A DNA stretch of 9,139 nucleotides from Desulfocapsa sp. (GTDB taxonomy: Bacteria > Desulfobacterota > Desulfobulbia > Desulfobulbales > Desulfocapsaceae), in the NCBI GenBank assembly GCA_029934815.1, contig JAOZLM010000074.1:1-9139 (forward strand). Reading direction: 5' to 3'. A model generated the notes under the pieces. The model had not been told where the DNA came from, searched no databases, and saw only the letters and a program-made list of their open reading frames with translations. Positions 1 to 6,360 of this stretch are shown one piece after another. The position numbers were made by a program, and so were the translations under genes. Each line of letters starts with the position of its first letter. The first letter of the stretch is position 1.

Positions 1-2
1 AC

Positions 3-290
3 ATGACTCTTACAAAAGCTGACCTTGTACAGCAGGTATACAAATCTCACGGTTCTTTAACAAAAGCTCAAGCGACTGATTCTGTTGAAGCCTTCTTGCG
101 AATTTCCAAGACTTCTCTTATCAGTGGAACTGACCTTCTTTTAAGTGGTTTTGGCAAGTTCAACGTAAAGAACAAGAAATCCCGTAGAGGAAGAAACCCT
201 CAGACCGGTGACGAACTTACATTAGATGCCAGGCGTGTAGTTACATTTAAACCATCCGGCATCCTTCGTGAGAAAATTAACGAAGCATAA
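3..290 (+). CDS. ihfA: IHF alpha-like / HU-family DNA-bending protein
   Basis: Nucleoid-associated protein of the HU/IHF family, 95 residues, expected to act as a dimer that inserts a beta arm into the minor groove and bends DNA sharply. Visible landmarks are the N-terminal helical part (LTKADLVQQVY), the LSGFGKF turn at about 48-54, the arm motif GRNPQTG at about 63-69 containing the intercalating proline, and ARRVVTFKPS near the C-terminus. The ARRVVTF segment resembles IHF alpha more than IHF beta or HU, so I call it IHF alpha-like; an HU-type homodimer remains possible. The length fits the family. The ATG begins two bases into the window, so its ribosome binding site and any upstream start cannot be seen. 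A strong terminator follows, so it probably ends its own transcript. The partner subunit is not in the window. Confidence 0.88.
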   Translation: MTLTKADLVQQVYKSHGSLTKAQATDSVEAFLRISKTSLISGTDLLLSGFGKFNVKNKKSRRGRNPQTGDELTLDARRVVTFKPSGILREKINEA

Positions 291-319
291 TACGTTTTTT
301 GGTTCTCCCATTTTTATTG

Positions 320-364
320 AAAACCTGTATTGATTTTTTATCAGTACAGGTTTTTCTATTTTTT
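320..364 (+). terminator. Rho-independent terminator after the IHF gene
   Basis: Bases 320-334 pair with 340-354 as a 15-bp stem (core AAAACCTGTA / TACAGGTTTT, one G-U wobble at 330/344) with a loop of five T (335-339). T-rich sequence follows (351-355 and on to 364). It lies 30 bases after the IHF stop and about 33 bases before the ParB-like gene, so it should separate the two transcripts. The A-rich 5' arm also gives T-rich sequence on the other strand, but no minus-strand gene reaches this point. Confidence 0.85.
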
Positions 365-397
365 GCTTAGCCGGAATGCTTAATACTTACCTGTGAA

Positions 398-1351
398 ATG
401 ATTACTTTGGTCGAATTCAAGAATATTAAGATCGATAACATCTCTGTTACTGGCGATTGGGATTTAACACCATTCCAGGAATTACGTTCAACAGCCCTCT
501 CTAACAATTCTGTTTTAATAACGCCTAACCTTCATCCTCCTATAGTTAAGGTTCTAAACCATAGCACTGGAACTTTTGAACTAATTTGTGGCCTAAATCG
601 TTTAAGATCCTTTCAAAAATCGAATCCTGAACAAACACATATTACTGTTTTAGTGCTACCTGTAGATATTGCGGATGTTGATATTTTTCAGTATCTGATT
701 CAAGATAAACTCGTTTCCGCAAATTTCAGCGATATGGAGAAAGCGTTTTTTTTACGCTTATGTTGCAAAAATATATCTATGGAAAACGTGGCAAAAAACT
801 TCCTGCCACTACTTGGTGAAAAGCCACAGTCTTATGTGATAAAAAAATTGCTCACCCTGCTCTCTCTTGAGCCGGAACTACAAGAGAGTCTTCACACAGG
901 CAAAATTCCCACTAAACTTGGGTATGAGCTGTTAGCACTTTCCTCAAACGATAGGGTCACACTTTATGACCTGTTTAAACAATTAGAATTTGGTGGTGGG
1001 AAACAGAAGCGTTTCCTCTCGCTGTGCAAAGACCTTGCTTTCAGGAATCACACGGATATATCAACGCTGCTGGAAAACGAAGATTACCTGGCAATTCTGA
1101 ATCATTCCGAAATGAATATTCCGCAAAAAGGTGCATCCCTTCTCAACCTCCTTCAAAGACATTTATTCCCTGAAAGTACGGAAACTGAAAATAATTTTCG
1201 GAAACGGGTATTACGTATGGAGTTACCGGCTAATTGTACTGTTGAACACAGTCCGGCTTTTGAACGGGATGAAATATCAGTAACAATGCAGTTTAAAGAC
1301 ATGGCACATCTTGAAAAGCACGTTAATACCATTAAAGAGATACTCTCTTAA
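398..1351 (+). CDS. Divergent stand-alone ParB-like protein
   Basis: 317 residues, recognised as ParB/Spo0J-like from layout. An N-terminal ParB-like fold (about 22-110) holds HPPIV at 46-50 and ELICGLNRLRSF at 61-72, which aligns by eye with the ParB box-II segment (GERRxRA). It is followed by NFSDMEKAFF (109-118), matching the family's 'nPiEkA' region, and a helical, HTH-like part (about 125-215). The C-terminal third (about 216-317) is unassigned. In canonical ParB the box-II and ENxQR motifs bind CTP; here box II reads GLNRLRS and the ENxQR motif is not evident, so CTP binding is doubtful. No ParA, parS-like repeat or plasmid gene lies nearby. No good Shine-Dalgarno precedes ATG 398 and an in-frame stop at 368-370 limits upstream starts; TTG 407 is an alternative. 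Function is unknown: DNA binding is inferred, chromosome partitioning is not shown. Confidence 0.72.
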   Translation: MITLVEFKNIKIDNISVTGDWDLTPFQELRSTALSNNSVLITPNLHPPIVKVLNHSTGTFELICGLNRLRSFQKSNPEQTHITVLVLPVDIADVDIFQYLIQDKLVSANFSDMEKAFFLRLCCKNISMENVAKNFLPLLGEKPQSYVIKKLLTLLSLEPELQESLHTGKIPTKLGYELLALSSNDRVTLYDLFKQLEFGGGKQKRFLSLCKDLAFRNHTDISTLLENEDYLAILNHSEMNIPQKGASLLNLLQRHLFPESTETENNFRKRVLRMELPANCTVEHSPAFERDEISVTMQFKDMAHLEKHVNTIKEILS

Positions 1352-2475
1352 CAGATATCACCCTGCACCAGCAGATCATCTCCACAGGGTAAATAATGGA
1401 CATTTTTAAGCATTGGTGCAGCTTTACGTTCTTTTACTGAAAAGTCATCAAGTAAGCTGTTTCCTGCAGATCCTGCAAACAGAGGAGCTACAAAAAGCAT
1501 AACCCTGTCAACCATCCCCTGTCGTAAGAAGCTTGAGTGGATCTCGCTTCCCCCTTCCACCAGCAAAGAACATATTCCCTGCTTCCCTAAAAAACGTAAT
1601 AATTGCTCAAGGCTAATGTATCCATGTTGATCTTGAGCTAATACATGAACCTGCACATTCTTTATTTTTGATAGTGACTCAATTTTCTTTTCATTTGCAG
1701 CGTCACTGCAAAATATAAATGTTGAAGCATCTGACTTGAGATGAAGTATTTTGGCCTCAGGATCAATACGTAACGAGCTGTCAAGGATAATACGAAGGGG
1801 ATCTTTTCCGTTGGCTTGCAAACGAGTGGTCAATGATGGATTATCGGCAAGTTGTGTGCCGCTGCCAATTAAAATAGCATCTACTGAATTTCGTATCTCA
1901 TGAAGTTTTTGAAGGCTGGCAGGTCCGGTCATTTTCCCTGGCACCCCTTTCTGGTAGGAGAGTTTGCCGTCAAGGCTCATACCTGCTTTCATGATTACAT
2001 AGGGTATTCCAGTGGTAATATGTTTTAAAAAGGGACGATTCAGCTCACGACAATCTTCTTCAAGAACACCAGCCAGGACTTCTACATTATGCTCACGAAG
2101 ATAGGTGATTCCGCTACCACTGACGAGTGGGTTTGGATCTGTCATACCAACAACTATCCGCTTAATACCAGCTTCAACAACTGCATGACTACAGGGTGGC
2201 GTGCGCCCTGTATGGTTGCAAGGCTCCAGGGTCACATACATAGTTGCCCCATAAGCTTTATCACCTGCTTTACTTAAGGCATTAATCTCTGCATGCGGGG
2301 TTCCTGCCTTTTTGTGATATCCACGGCTGATTTCCTGCCCATCACGAACAATAACAGCTCCAACGCAAGGGTTAGGAGACGTTCGTCCCGCACCTTTTCT
2401 TGCCTCTGCAAGAGCGAGAGCCATAAATCGTTTATCTGTTTCAGTTACAGAGCTCTTCTGCTCAGGCAGACTCAT
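1348..2475 (-). CDS. ribD: Bifunctional riboflavin biosynthesis deaminase/reductase RibD
   Basis: Carries out the second and third steps of riboflavin synthesis: deamination of diaminohydroxyphosphoribosylaminopyrimidine and NADPH-dependent reduction of the ribosyl side chain; cytosolic. The deaminase domain (about 14-150) shows the zinc/catalytic motif HAE at 61-63 (His ligand, Glu proton shuttle) and PCNHTGRTPPC at 85-95 (Cys86 and Cys95 ligands). The reductase domain (about 158-375) shows KAGMSLDGK, DAILIGSGTQLADNPSLTTR at 199-218, and LLVEGGSEIHSSF at 304-316. At 375 residues it is full length. The start codon lies inside the end of nrdR (14-base overlap), preceded by GAAGGGA at suitable spacing, which suggests translational coupling. 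Its stop overlaps the stop of the convergent ParB-like gene. Further rib genes are not in the window. Confidence 0.95.
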   Translation of the reverse strand: MSLPEQKSSVTETDKRFMALALAEARKGAGRTSPNPCVGAVIVRDGQEISRGYHKKAGTPHAEINALSKAGDKAYGATMYVTLEPCNHTGRTPPCSHAVVEAGIKRIVVGMTDPNPLVSGSGITYLREHNVEVLAGVLEEDCRELNRPFLKHITTGIPYVIMKAGMSLDGKLSYQKGVPGKMTGPASLQKLHEIRNSVDAILIGSGTQLADNPSLTTRLQANGKDPLRIILDSSLRIDPEAKILHLKSDASTFIFCSDAANEKKIESLSKIKNVQVHVLAQDQHGYISLEQLLRFLGKQGICSLLVEGGSEIHSSFLRQGMVDRVMLFVAPLFAGSAGNSLLDDFSVKERKAAPMLKNVHYLPCGDDLLVQGDIC

Positions 2476-2944
2476 CCGTAATCCCTTCAGCTCTTGAATC
2501 CAACAAGCCCTTCAGCTCACTCATAAATTCATTTACATCCTTAAACTGGCGATACACAGAGGCAAAGCGAACGTAAGCAACTTCATCAAGTTGAGGAAGT
2601 TGTGCCATAACCCATTCCCCAATAACTCCGGAAGGAACTTCTTTTGAAGGGTAATCCTGTAACTGGCTTTCTATTTCGTCGACGAAAGCATCAATATCAT
2701 CACAACTTACCGGACGTTTTTCACACGCCTTTTCAAGACCTACCACCATTTTTTGCCTGTCCCATACTTCTCTCCTGCCATCTTTCTTGACAAGCATGGG
2801 CAACATCACTTCTAAACGTTCGTAAGTCGTGAACCTTTGTTCACAGGACAGACAGGAACGTCTGCGTCTTGTAATAGTGCTTTCTTTATTTAATCTGGAA
2901 TCGATAACCTTATTATCAAGGTGATCACAGTAGGGACATTTCAT
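2462..2944 (-). CDS. nrdR: Transcriptional repressor NrdR
   Basis: 160-residue zinc-finger/ATP-cone repressor of ribonucleotide reductase genes. In this family, nucleotide binding to the ATP cone controls binding to NrdR boxes in nrd promoters. The N-terminal zinc ribbon has Cys3, Cys6, Cys31 and Cys34 (MKCPYC ... CLSC) with the basic stretch TRRRRS before the second pair. The ATP cone spans about 48-138, with VKKDGRREVWDRQKM at 52-66 and VAYVRFASVYRQF at 122-134. Length is normal. A good ribosome binding site (CGGAGAA) precedes the ATG. It lies 23 bases after glyA and overlaps ribD by 14 bases, so the three are probably co-transcribed. No ribonucleotide reductase gene is in the window, so its targets are elsewhere. 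Confidence 0.95.
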   Translation of the reverse strand: MKCPYCDHLDNKVIDSRLNKESTITRRRRSCLSCEQRFTTYERLEVMLPMLVKKDGRREVWDRQKMVVGLEKACEKRPVSCDDIDAFVDEIESQLQDYPSKEVPSGVIGEWVMAQLPQLDEVAYVRFASVYRQFKDVNEFMSELKGLLDSRAEGITDESA

Positions 2945-2967
2945 TAGCTTCTCCGGATTATACTCTT

Positions 2968-4206
2968 TTACAGAACTGCAGAAAGAGGAAATTTTTCACA
3001 TAGATCTCGTATTTCCTTCCGAATTTCGGCAAGAACTGAATCTTCACGGCTTTCTATAATTCTTTCAATCCAGCTTGCTACCATTTCCATCTCCGCAAGC
3101 TTCAGTCCTCTGCTGGTTATAGCTGGAGTTCCTACACGAATACCGGAAGTTACAAACCTGGGTTGTTTGTCAAAAGGTATCGCGTTTTTATTTGCAGTAA
3201 GGCCTGCCTTCTCAAGAAGTTCTTCTGCTTCTTTTCCGGTTATATCCTTGCTGCTAAGGTCAATAAGCAAAAGATGATTATCAGTTCCACCGGAGACCAG
3301 GCGAAATCCTTTCTTGACTAAACTTTCCCCAAGAGCTGCAGCATTATCTACAACTTGTTGCTGATACAATTTATAAGAATCACTAAGAGCTTCTTTAAAG
3401 GCAACAGCTTTGGCAGCAATCACATGGACAAGTGGACCACCCTGAATTCCAGGGAAAATTTTAGAATCAATACTTTTGCCCCATTTTTCTTTGGCAAGGA
3501 TTAATCCGCCACGAGGGCCTCTAAGTGTTTTATGCGTTGTACTTGTCACAAAATCGGCATAAGGAACCGGAGAGGGATGCACACCGGCAGCAACAAGGCC
3601 TGCAATATGAGCCATATCGACCATAAACATAGCTCCTGTCTGGTCAGCAATTTTACGAAAACCTTCAAAATCAATATGTCTTGAATAAGCACTGGCACCG
3701 GCAACAATCATTTTAGGACGATTCTCAAAAGCAATTCGTTCCACTTCTTCCATATTTATGGTTTCAGTTTCTTTTTCAACACCATAAGAAATAAAGTTAA
3801 ATAACTGGCCAGAAAAACTTACTGCACTTCCATGGGTCAAATGGCCTCCATGAGCAAGATCCATTCCAAGAACCTTATCACCAGGCTTCAAAGTAGCAAA
3901 ATAAACGGCCATATTGGCACCAGAACCGGAATGTGCCTGAACATTGGCATATTCCGCATCAAAAACTTCTTTTGCGCGATCAATGGCAAGGGTTTCAACC
4001 TCATCTGTAAATTCACAGCCACCGTAATATCTTTTTCCGGGATAGCCTTCCGCATATTTGTTTGTGAATATTGAGCCTTGAGCCTCTAAAACGGCAGCAG
4101 ACACGATATTCTCAGAAGCGATCAGTTCAAGTTGACTGTTCTGCCTGTTATATTCGCTTTCAATATGGTTGAAAACATCAATATCTGTTTCTTTTAAGGA
4201 TCCCAT
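2968..4206 (-). CDS. glyA: Serine hydroxymethyltransferase
   Basis: PLP enzyme that converts serine and tetrahydrofolate to glycine and methylene-tetrahydrofolate, the main source of one-carbon units for purines and thymidylate; cytosolic. With the start chosen here it is 412 residues, the usual size. Visible motifs are LIASENIVS (28-36), YAEGYPGKRYYGG (51-63), VDMAHIAG (196-203), the PLP-lysine segment TSTTHKTLRGPRGG with Lys226, and GTPAITSRG (359-367). The reading frame extends upstream to an ATG at 4260, giving 18 more residues, but that extension crosses the 4242-4276 hairpin and has no family resemblance. The ATG at 4206 is preceded by GAGGAAGG, with GAGG seven bases from the start. nrdR follows after 23 bases. 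Confidence 0.95.
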   Translation of the reverse strand: MGSLKETDIDVFNHIESEYNRQNSQLELIASENIVSAAVLEAQGSIFTNKYAEGYPGKRYYGGCEFTDEVETLAIDRAKEVFDAEYANVQAHSGSGANMAVYFATLKPGDKVLGMDLAHGGHLTHGSAVSFSGQLFNFISYGVEKETETINMEEVERIAFENRPKMIVAGASAYSRHIDFEGFRKIADQTGAMFMVDMAHIAGLVAAGVHPSPVPYADFVTSTTHKTLRGPRGGLILAKEKWGKSIDSKIFPGIQGGPLVHVIAAKAVAFKEALSDSYKLYQQQVVDNAAALGESLVKKGFRLVSGGTDNHLLLIDLSSKDITGKEAEELLEKAGLTANKNAIPFDKQPRFVTSGIRVGTPAITSRGLKLAEMEMVASWIERIIESREDSVLAEIRKEIRDLCEKFPLSAVL

Positions 4207-4217
4207 TTTCCTTCCTC
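4207..4217 (-). promoter_or_regulatory. Ribosome binding site that fixes the glyA start
   Basis: On the minus strand the bases just before ATG 4206 read GAGGAAGGAAA. The GAGG core is seven bases from the start codon. This is among the clearest Shine-Dalgarno sites in the window and decides between the two possible glyA starts in favour of the shorter protein. Confidence 0.8.
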
Positions 4218-4241
4218 GGTTGTGAAAATTTCTTTGAGACG

Positions 4242-4276
4242 AAAAAACCGGCATTACCAATTAGCAATGCCGGTTT
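4242..4276 (-). terminator. Hairpin plus T-run between rpiB and glyA (terminator or attenuator)
   Basis: A perfect 11-bp inverted repeat (AAACCGGCATT at 4245-4255, AATGCCGGTTT at 4266-4276) encloses a 10-base loop. On the minus strand it runs straight into six T (4247 to 4242). It has the form of an intrinsic terminator for the transcript that ends with rpiB. On the + strand no T-run follows directly, so it works in one direction only. It lies only 36 bases before the glyA start. That leaves little room for an independent glyA promoter, so it may instead be a leaky or conditional terminator within one long operon. Confidence 0.8.
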
Positions 4277-4299
4277 GATAATTTCTCTTTTTTATACTG

Positions 4300-4725
4300 C
4301 TAACTGAATAGTTCTATACGCCGAAGATGCCTGCCACCACCAAATGATGTCGCAAGCCACACCTTCACAATCTCTTCAGCAACTCCTGGCCCTGTAACAC
4401 GCTCACCAAGGCATAAAACATTAGCATCATTATGCTCACGGCTCATGCAGGCAGTGTAGTGATCGCTGCATAAAGCTGCACGTATCCCTTCTTTCTTATT
4501 GGCTGCCATTGACATTCCAATGCCAGTTCCGCATATCAGGATACCACAATCAGCATTTTTACTACTCACCTTCTCACAAACAGCGTCAGCAAATGCAGGG
4601 TAATCAACAGATGCTGTATCGTAACAACCAAGATCCTGAACTTCATGTCCCAGATCCTGCAAAAGAGGAAGAATGACAACCTTTAATGCGAACCCACCGT
4701 GATCAGATCCAATTGCAATCTTCAT
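4300..4725 (-). CDS. rpiB: Ribose-5-phosphate isomerase B
   Basis: 141-residue RpiB/LacAB-type isomerase that interconverts ribose 5-phosphate and ribulose 5-phosphate in the pentose phosphate pathway, supplying ribose for nucleotides. Motifs seen: GSDHGG at 6-11 (with His9), ICGTGIGMSM at 64-73 with the catalytic Cys65, SREHNDANVLCLG at 95-107 with His98, and GGGRHLRR at 129-136, which binds phosphate. Length is typical. The ribosome binding site is AGAGGA a few bases before the ATG, in the 18-base gap after fabF. It is the last gene before the 4242-4276 hairpin. RpiB next to glyA and nrdR is, from memory, a common arrangement in Desulfobacterota. Confidence 0.95.
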   Translation of the reverse strand: MKIAIGSDHGGFALKVVILPLLQDLGHEVQDLGCYDTASVDYPAFADAVCEKVSSKNADCGILICGTGIGMSMAANKKEGIRAALCSDHYTACMSREHNDANVLCLGERVTGPGVAEEIVKVWLATSFGGGRHLRRIELFS

Positions 4726-4743
4726 TACATCCTCTTATCAAAA

Positions 4744-5988
4744 TTAGGCACTGAATCTTTTCATCACGATTACACCATTGGTGCCACCAAAACCAAACGA
4801 GTTGGAAATGGCATAATTAATATCCATTTTTCTGGCAACATTAGGAATATAATCGAGATCACACTCAGGACTTGGGGTTTCAAGATTCATGGTTGGTGGC
4901 GCAATTTGCTCTTTTATTGACATTGCAGTAAAGGCAGCTTCAAGCCCACCTGCTGCGCCAAGTGCATGTCCTGTCATGGATTTGGTGGAACTTATTGCCA
5001 GCTTTGCAGCATGTTCACCAAAAACTGATTTTATTGCTGCAGTTTCACAACGATCATTTAAGGGTGTTGATGTTCCATGGGCATTGACATAATCTATGTC
5101 TGCTGCCTGAATCCCAGCACTATCAAGTGCATTTTGCATGCAACGGGCAGCTCCGTTTCCATCTTCAGGAGGTGCTGCTATATGATATGCATCGCTTGAT
5201 GCTCCGGCTCCAACCATCTCTGCATAAATTGTAGCACCACGGGAAAGAGCATGTTCAAGTTCCTCAAGAACCAGCATACCTGCTCCCTCAGCAATTAAAA
5301 AACCATCACGATCTTTATCAAAAGGCCTTGATGCTTTTTCCGGATCATCATTTCTTGTGGATAATGCCTTCATAGAGGCAAAGCCTCCCACACCAAGAGG
5401 GCAAATAACTGATTCAGTGCCACCAGTCACAACCACATCTGTAGAACCTCGTGCAATGGAGTGAAATGCTTCACCAACTGCATGAGTTCCAGCTGAACAA
5501 GCAGTGGAAAGTGACAAATTAGGCCCTTTAGAACCTATCTGCATAGAGATATGTCCGGAAGGCATATTGGGTATGGCCATGGGAATAAAAAACGGAGAAA
5601 TTCGTTTTGCACCACGATCAAGGTATACACTGTGGTTTTTTTCAATGGTTGGCAAGCCACCCATTCCACAGCCGGTAATAACACCCACCCGATCACAGTT
5701 TGAAGAATTTATAGTTAAAGTACTATCTTCAACTGCCATTCTTGCTGCCACGATGCCATACTGAACAAAATAATCCAGATGTCTTGCACTTTTCTTGTCG
5801 AAATGATCAAGAGGTACAAAATCTTTCACTTCAGCGGCAATTTGACTTGCCATACCGCTTGCGTCAAAACGGGTGATCGGCGCTACACCACTCACCCCGT
5901 TAAGCAGATTATTCCACGTCTTTTCAGTGCCTGTTCCTAAAGGAGTCACCAAACCAATACCGGTGACCACAACTCTACGCTGAGCCAT
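4744..5988 (-). CDS. fabF: 3-oxoacyl-[ACP] synthase II (KAS II)
   Basis: Condensing enzyme of type II fatty acid synthesis: joins an acyl-enzyme to malonyl-ACP, releasing CO2 and extending the chain by two carbons. 414 residues, a typical size. The Cys-His-His triad and the lysine are all present: Cys164 in STACSAG, His304 in NAHGTSTPLND, Lys336 and His341 in SSTKSMTGHALGAAGG. The C-terminal FGFGGTN loop (398-404) includes Phe401, matching the FabF gatekeeper phenylalanine. The order Cys-His-His indicates KAS I/II, not FabH, and the placement directly after acpP favours FabF over FabB. The ribosome binding site is AGAGGA. It follows acpP by 44 bases with a small hairpin in the gap. Confidence 0.96.
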   Translation of the reverse strand: MAQRRVVVTGIGLVTPLGTGTEKTWNNLLNGVSGVAPITRFDASGMASQIAAEVKDFVPLDHFDKKSARHLDYFVQYGIVAARMAVEDSTLTINSSNCDRVGVITGCGMGGLPTIEKNHSVYLDRGAKRISPFFIPMAIPNMPSGHISMQIGSKGPNLSLSTACSAGTHAVGEAFHSIARGSTDVVVTGGTESVICPLGVGGFASMKALSTRNDDPEKASRPFDKDRDGFLIAEGAGMLVLEELEHALSRGATIYAEMVGAGASSDAYHIAAPPEDGNGAARCMQNALDSAGIQAADIDYVNAHGTSTPLNDRCETAAIKSVFGEHAAKLAISSTKSMTGHALGAAGGLEAAFTAMSIKEQIAPPTMNLETPSPECDLDYIPNVARKMDINYAISNSFGFGGTNGVIVMKRFSA

Positions 5989-6006
5989 TGAAATCCTCTT
6001 GAGTAT

Positions 6007-6024
6007 CCGGAATAAAATTTCCGG
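6007..6024 (-). other. Small hairpin between acpP and fabF
   Basis: CCGGAA (6007-6012) and TTCCGG (6019-6024) form a 6-bp stem with a 6-base A/T loop; flanking TAT/ATA (6004-6006, 6027-6029) can extend it across a two-base bulge. It lies shortly after the acpP stop and just before the fabF ribosome binding site. No T-run follows on the minus strand, so it is unlikely to be a terminator. An mRNA processing or stability element at the acpP 3' end is possible. This is weak structural evidence only. Confidence 0.4.
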
Positions 6025-6032
6025 TGATAAAC

Positions 6033-6263
6033 TTATTTCAAGTTGTTAACAAAATCGATGGCGTTTTGTACTGTGGTGATTTTTTCTGCCTCTTCATCAG
6101 GAATTTCAACATCAAATTCTTCTTCCATGGCCATAATCAGTTCAACAAGATCAAGGGAATCTGCACCAAGATCATCAACAAAAGATGCACCAGTAACAAC
6201 TTTAGCTTTATCAACACTCAACTGCTCAACAATAATATCAACCATCTGCTGTTCAATTGCCAT
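6033..6263 (-). CDS. acpP: Acyl carrier protein
   Basis: Small acidic carrier that holds growing acyl chains on a 4'-phosphopantetheine arm for FabG, FabF and the other fatty acid synthesis enzymes. 76 residues, close to the standard length. The attachment serine is Ser36 in GADSLDLVELIM. The helix II segment MAMEEEFDVEIPDEEAEK is typical of primary-metabolism ACPs. A strong ribosome binding site (AGGAG, about seven bases before the ATG) and a likely promoter of its own in the 97-base gap after fabG fit the need for high expression. The position between fabG and fabF matches the classic fab cluster. Confidence 0.97.
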   Translation of the reverse strand: MAIEQQMVDIIVEQLSVDKAKVVTGASFVDDLGADSLDLVELIMAMEEEFDVEIPDEEAEKITTVQNAIDFVNNLK

Positions 6264-6297
6264 TTTAAACTCCTGTATTTTTTATGTTTTTAAAAGT

Positions 6298-6312
6298 TCC
6301 GGCTTTCCCGGA
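6298..6312 (-). other. Stem-loop at the predicted 5' end of the acpP transcript
   Basis: TCCGG and CCGGA arms (5 bp, bases 6298-6302 and 6308-6312) enclose a five-base loop that reads GAAAG on the minus strand. If the promoter at 6319-6347 is real, the expected transcription start is about base 6312, so the acpP mRNA would begin with this stem-loop. Such 5' stem-loops can slow mRNA decay. Weak evidence: the stem is short. Confidence 0.35.
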
Positions 6313-6318
6313 GATCGT

Positions 6319-6347
6319 AATATACTTACTGTTCACCACAAAGTCCA
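6319..6347 (-). promoter_or_regulatory. Candidate sigma70-type promoter for acpP
   Basis: On the minus strand the -35 hexamer TGGACT (bases 6347-6342, four of six matches to TTGACA) and the -10 hexamer TATATT (6324-6319, five of six matches to TATAAT) are separated by exactly 17 bases. The site lies between the fabG stop and the acpP start, 56 bases upstream of the acpP ATG. It would allow acpP to be made in excess of its neighbours. In AT-rich sequence such matches also arise by chance. Confidence 0.45.
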
Positions 6348-6358
6348 GACATGGTGAA
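6332..6358 (-). promoter_or_regulatory. Perfect inverted repeat around the acpP -35 (possible operator or 3' hairpin of fabG)
   Basis: TTCACCA (6332-6338) and TGGTGAA (6352-6358) are perfect 7-bp inverted copies 13 bases apart, so corresponding positions in the half-sites lie 20 bp, about two helical turns, apart. The candidate -35 hexamer (6342-6347) falls inside the spacer. That geometry suits a dimeric repressor. Alternatively it is an RNA hairpin just after the fabG stop (fabG ends three bases away); no T-run follows, so it is not a standard terminator. The repeat is directly seen; the role is inferred. Confidence 0.4.
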
Positions 6359-6360
6359 AA

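Noticed and set aside
1335..1349. AAGAGA-TAC-TCTCTT inverted repeat at the end of the ParB-like gene, considered as a bidirectional terminator
   Set aside because: Short stem with few G-C pairs, three-base loop, and no T-run on either side.
1360..1390. ACCCTG ... CAGGGT inverted repeat near the ribD end, considered as a terminator
   Set aside because: The stem is only six bases with a 19-base loop and no T-run on either strand, and it lies within ribD coding sequence.
4207..4260. Extra 18 N-terminal residues on glyA from the upstream ATG at 4260
   Set aside because: The extension overlaps a terminator-like hairpin, has no supporting ribosome binding site and does not resemble GlyA; the ATG at 4206 fits better.
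5504..5764. 86-codon open frame opposite fabF
   Set aside because: Antisense shadow of a conserved fabF region; nothing supports translation.
6024..6357. Two + strand open frames (89 and 104 codons) opposite acpP and its upstream gap
   Set aside because: Both are antisense to the clear acpP gene and show low-complexity Ser/Thr- or Asn/Phe-rich translations typical of shadow frames.
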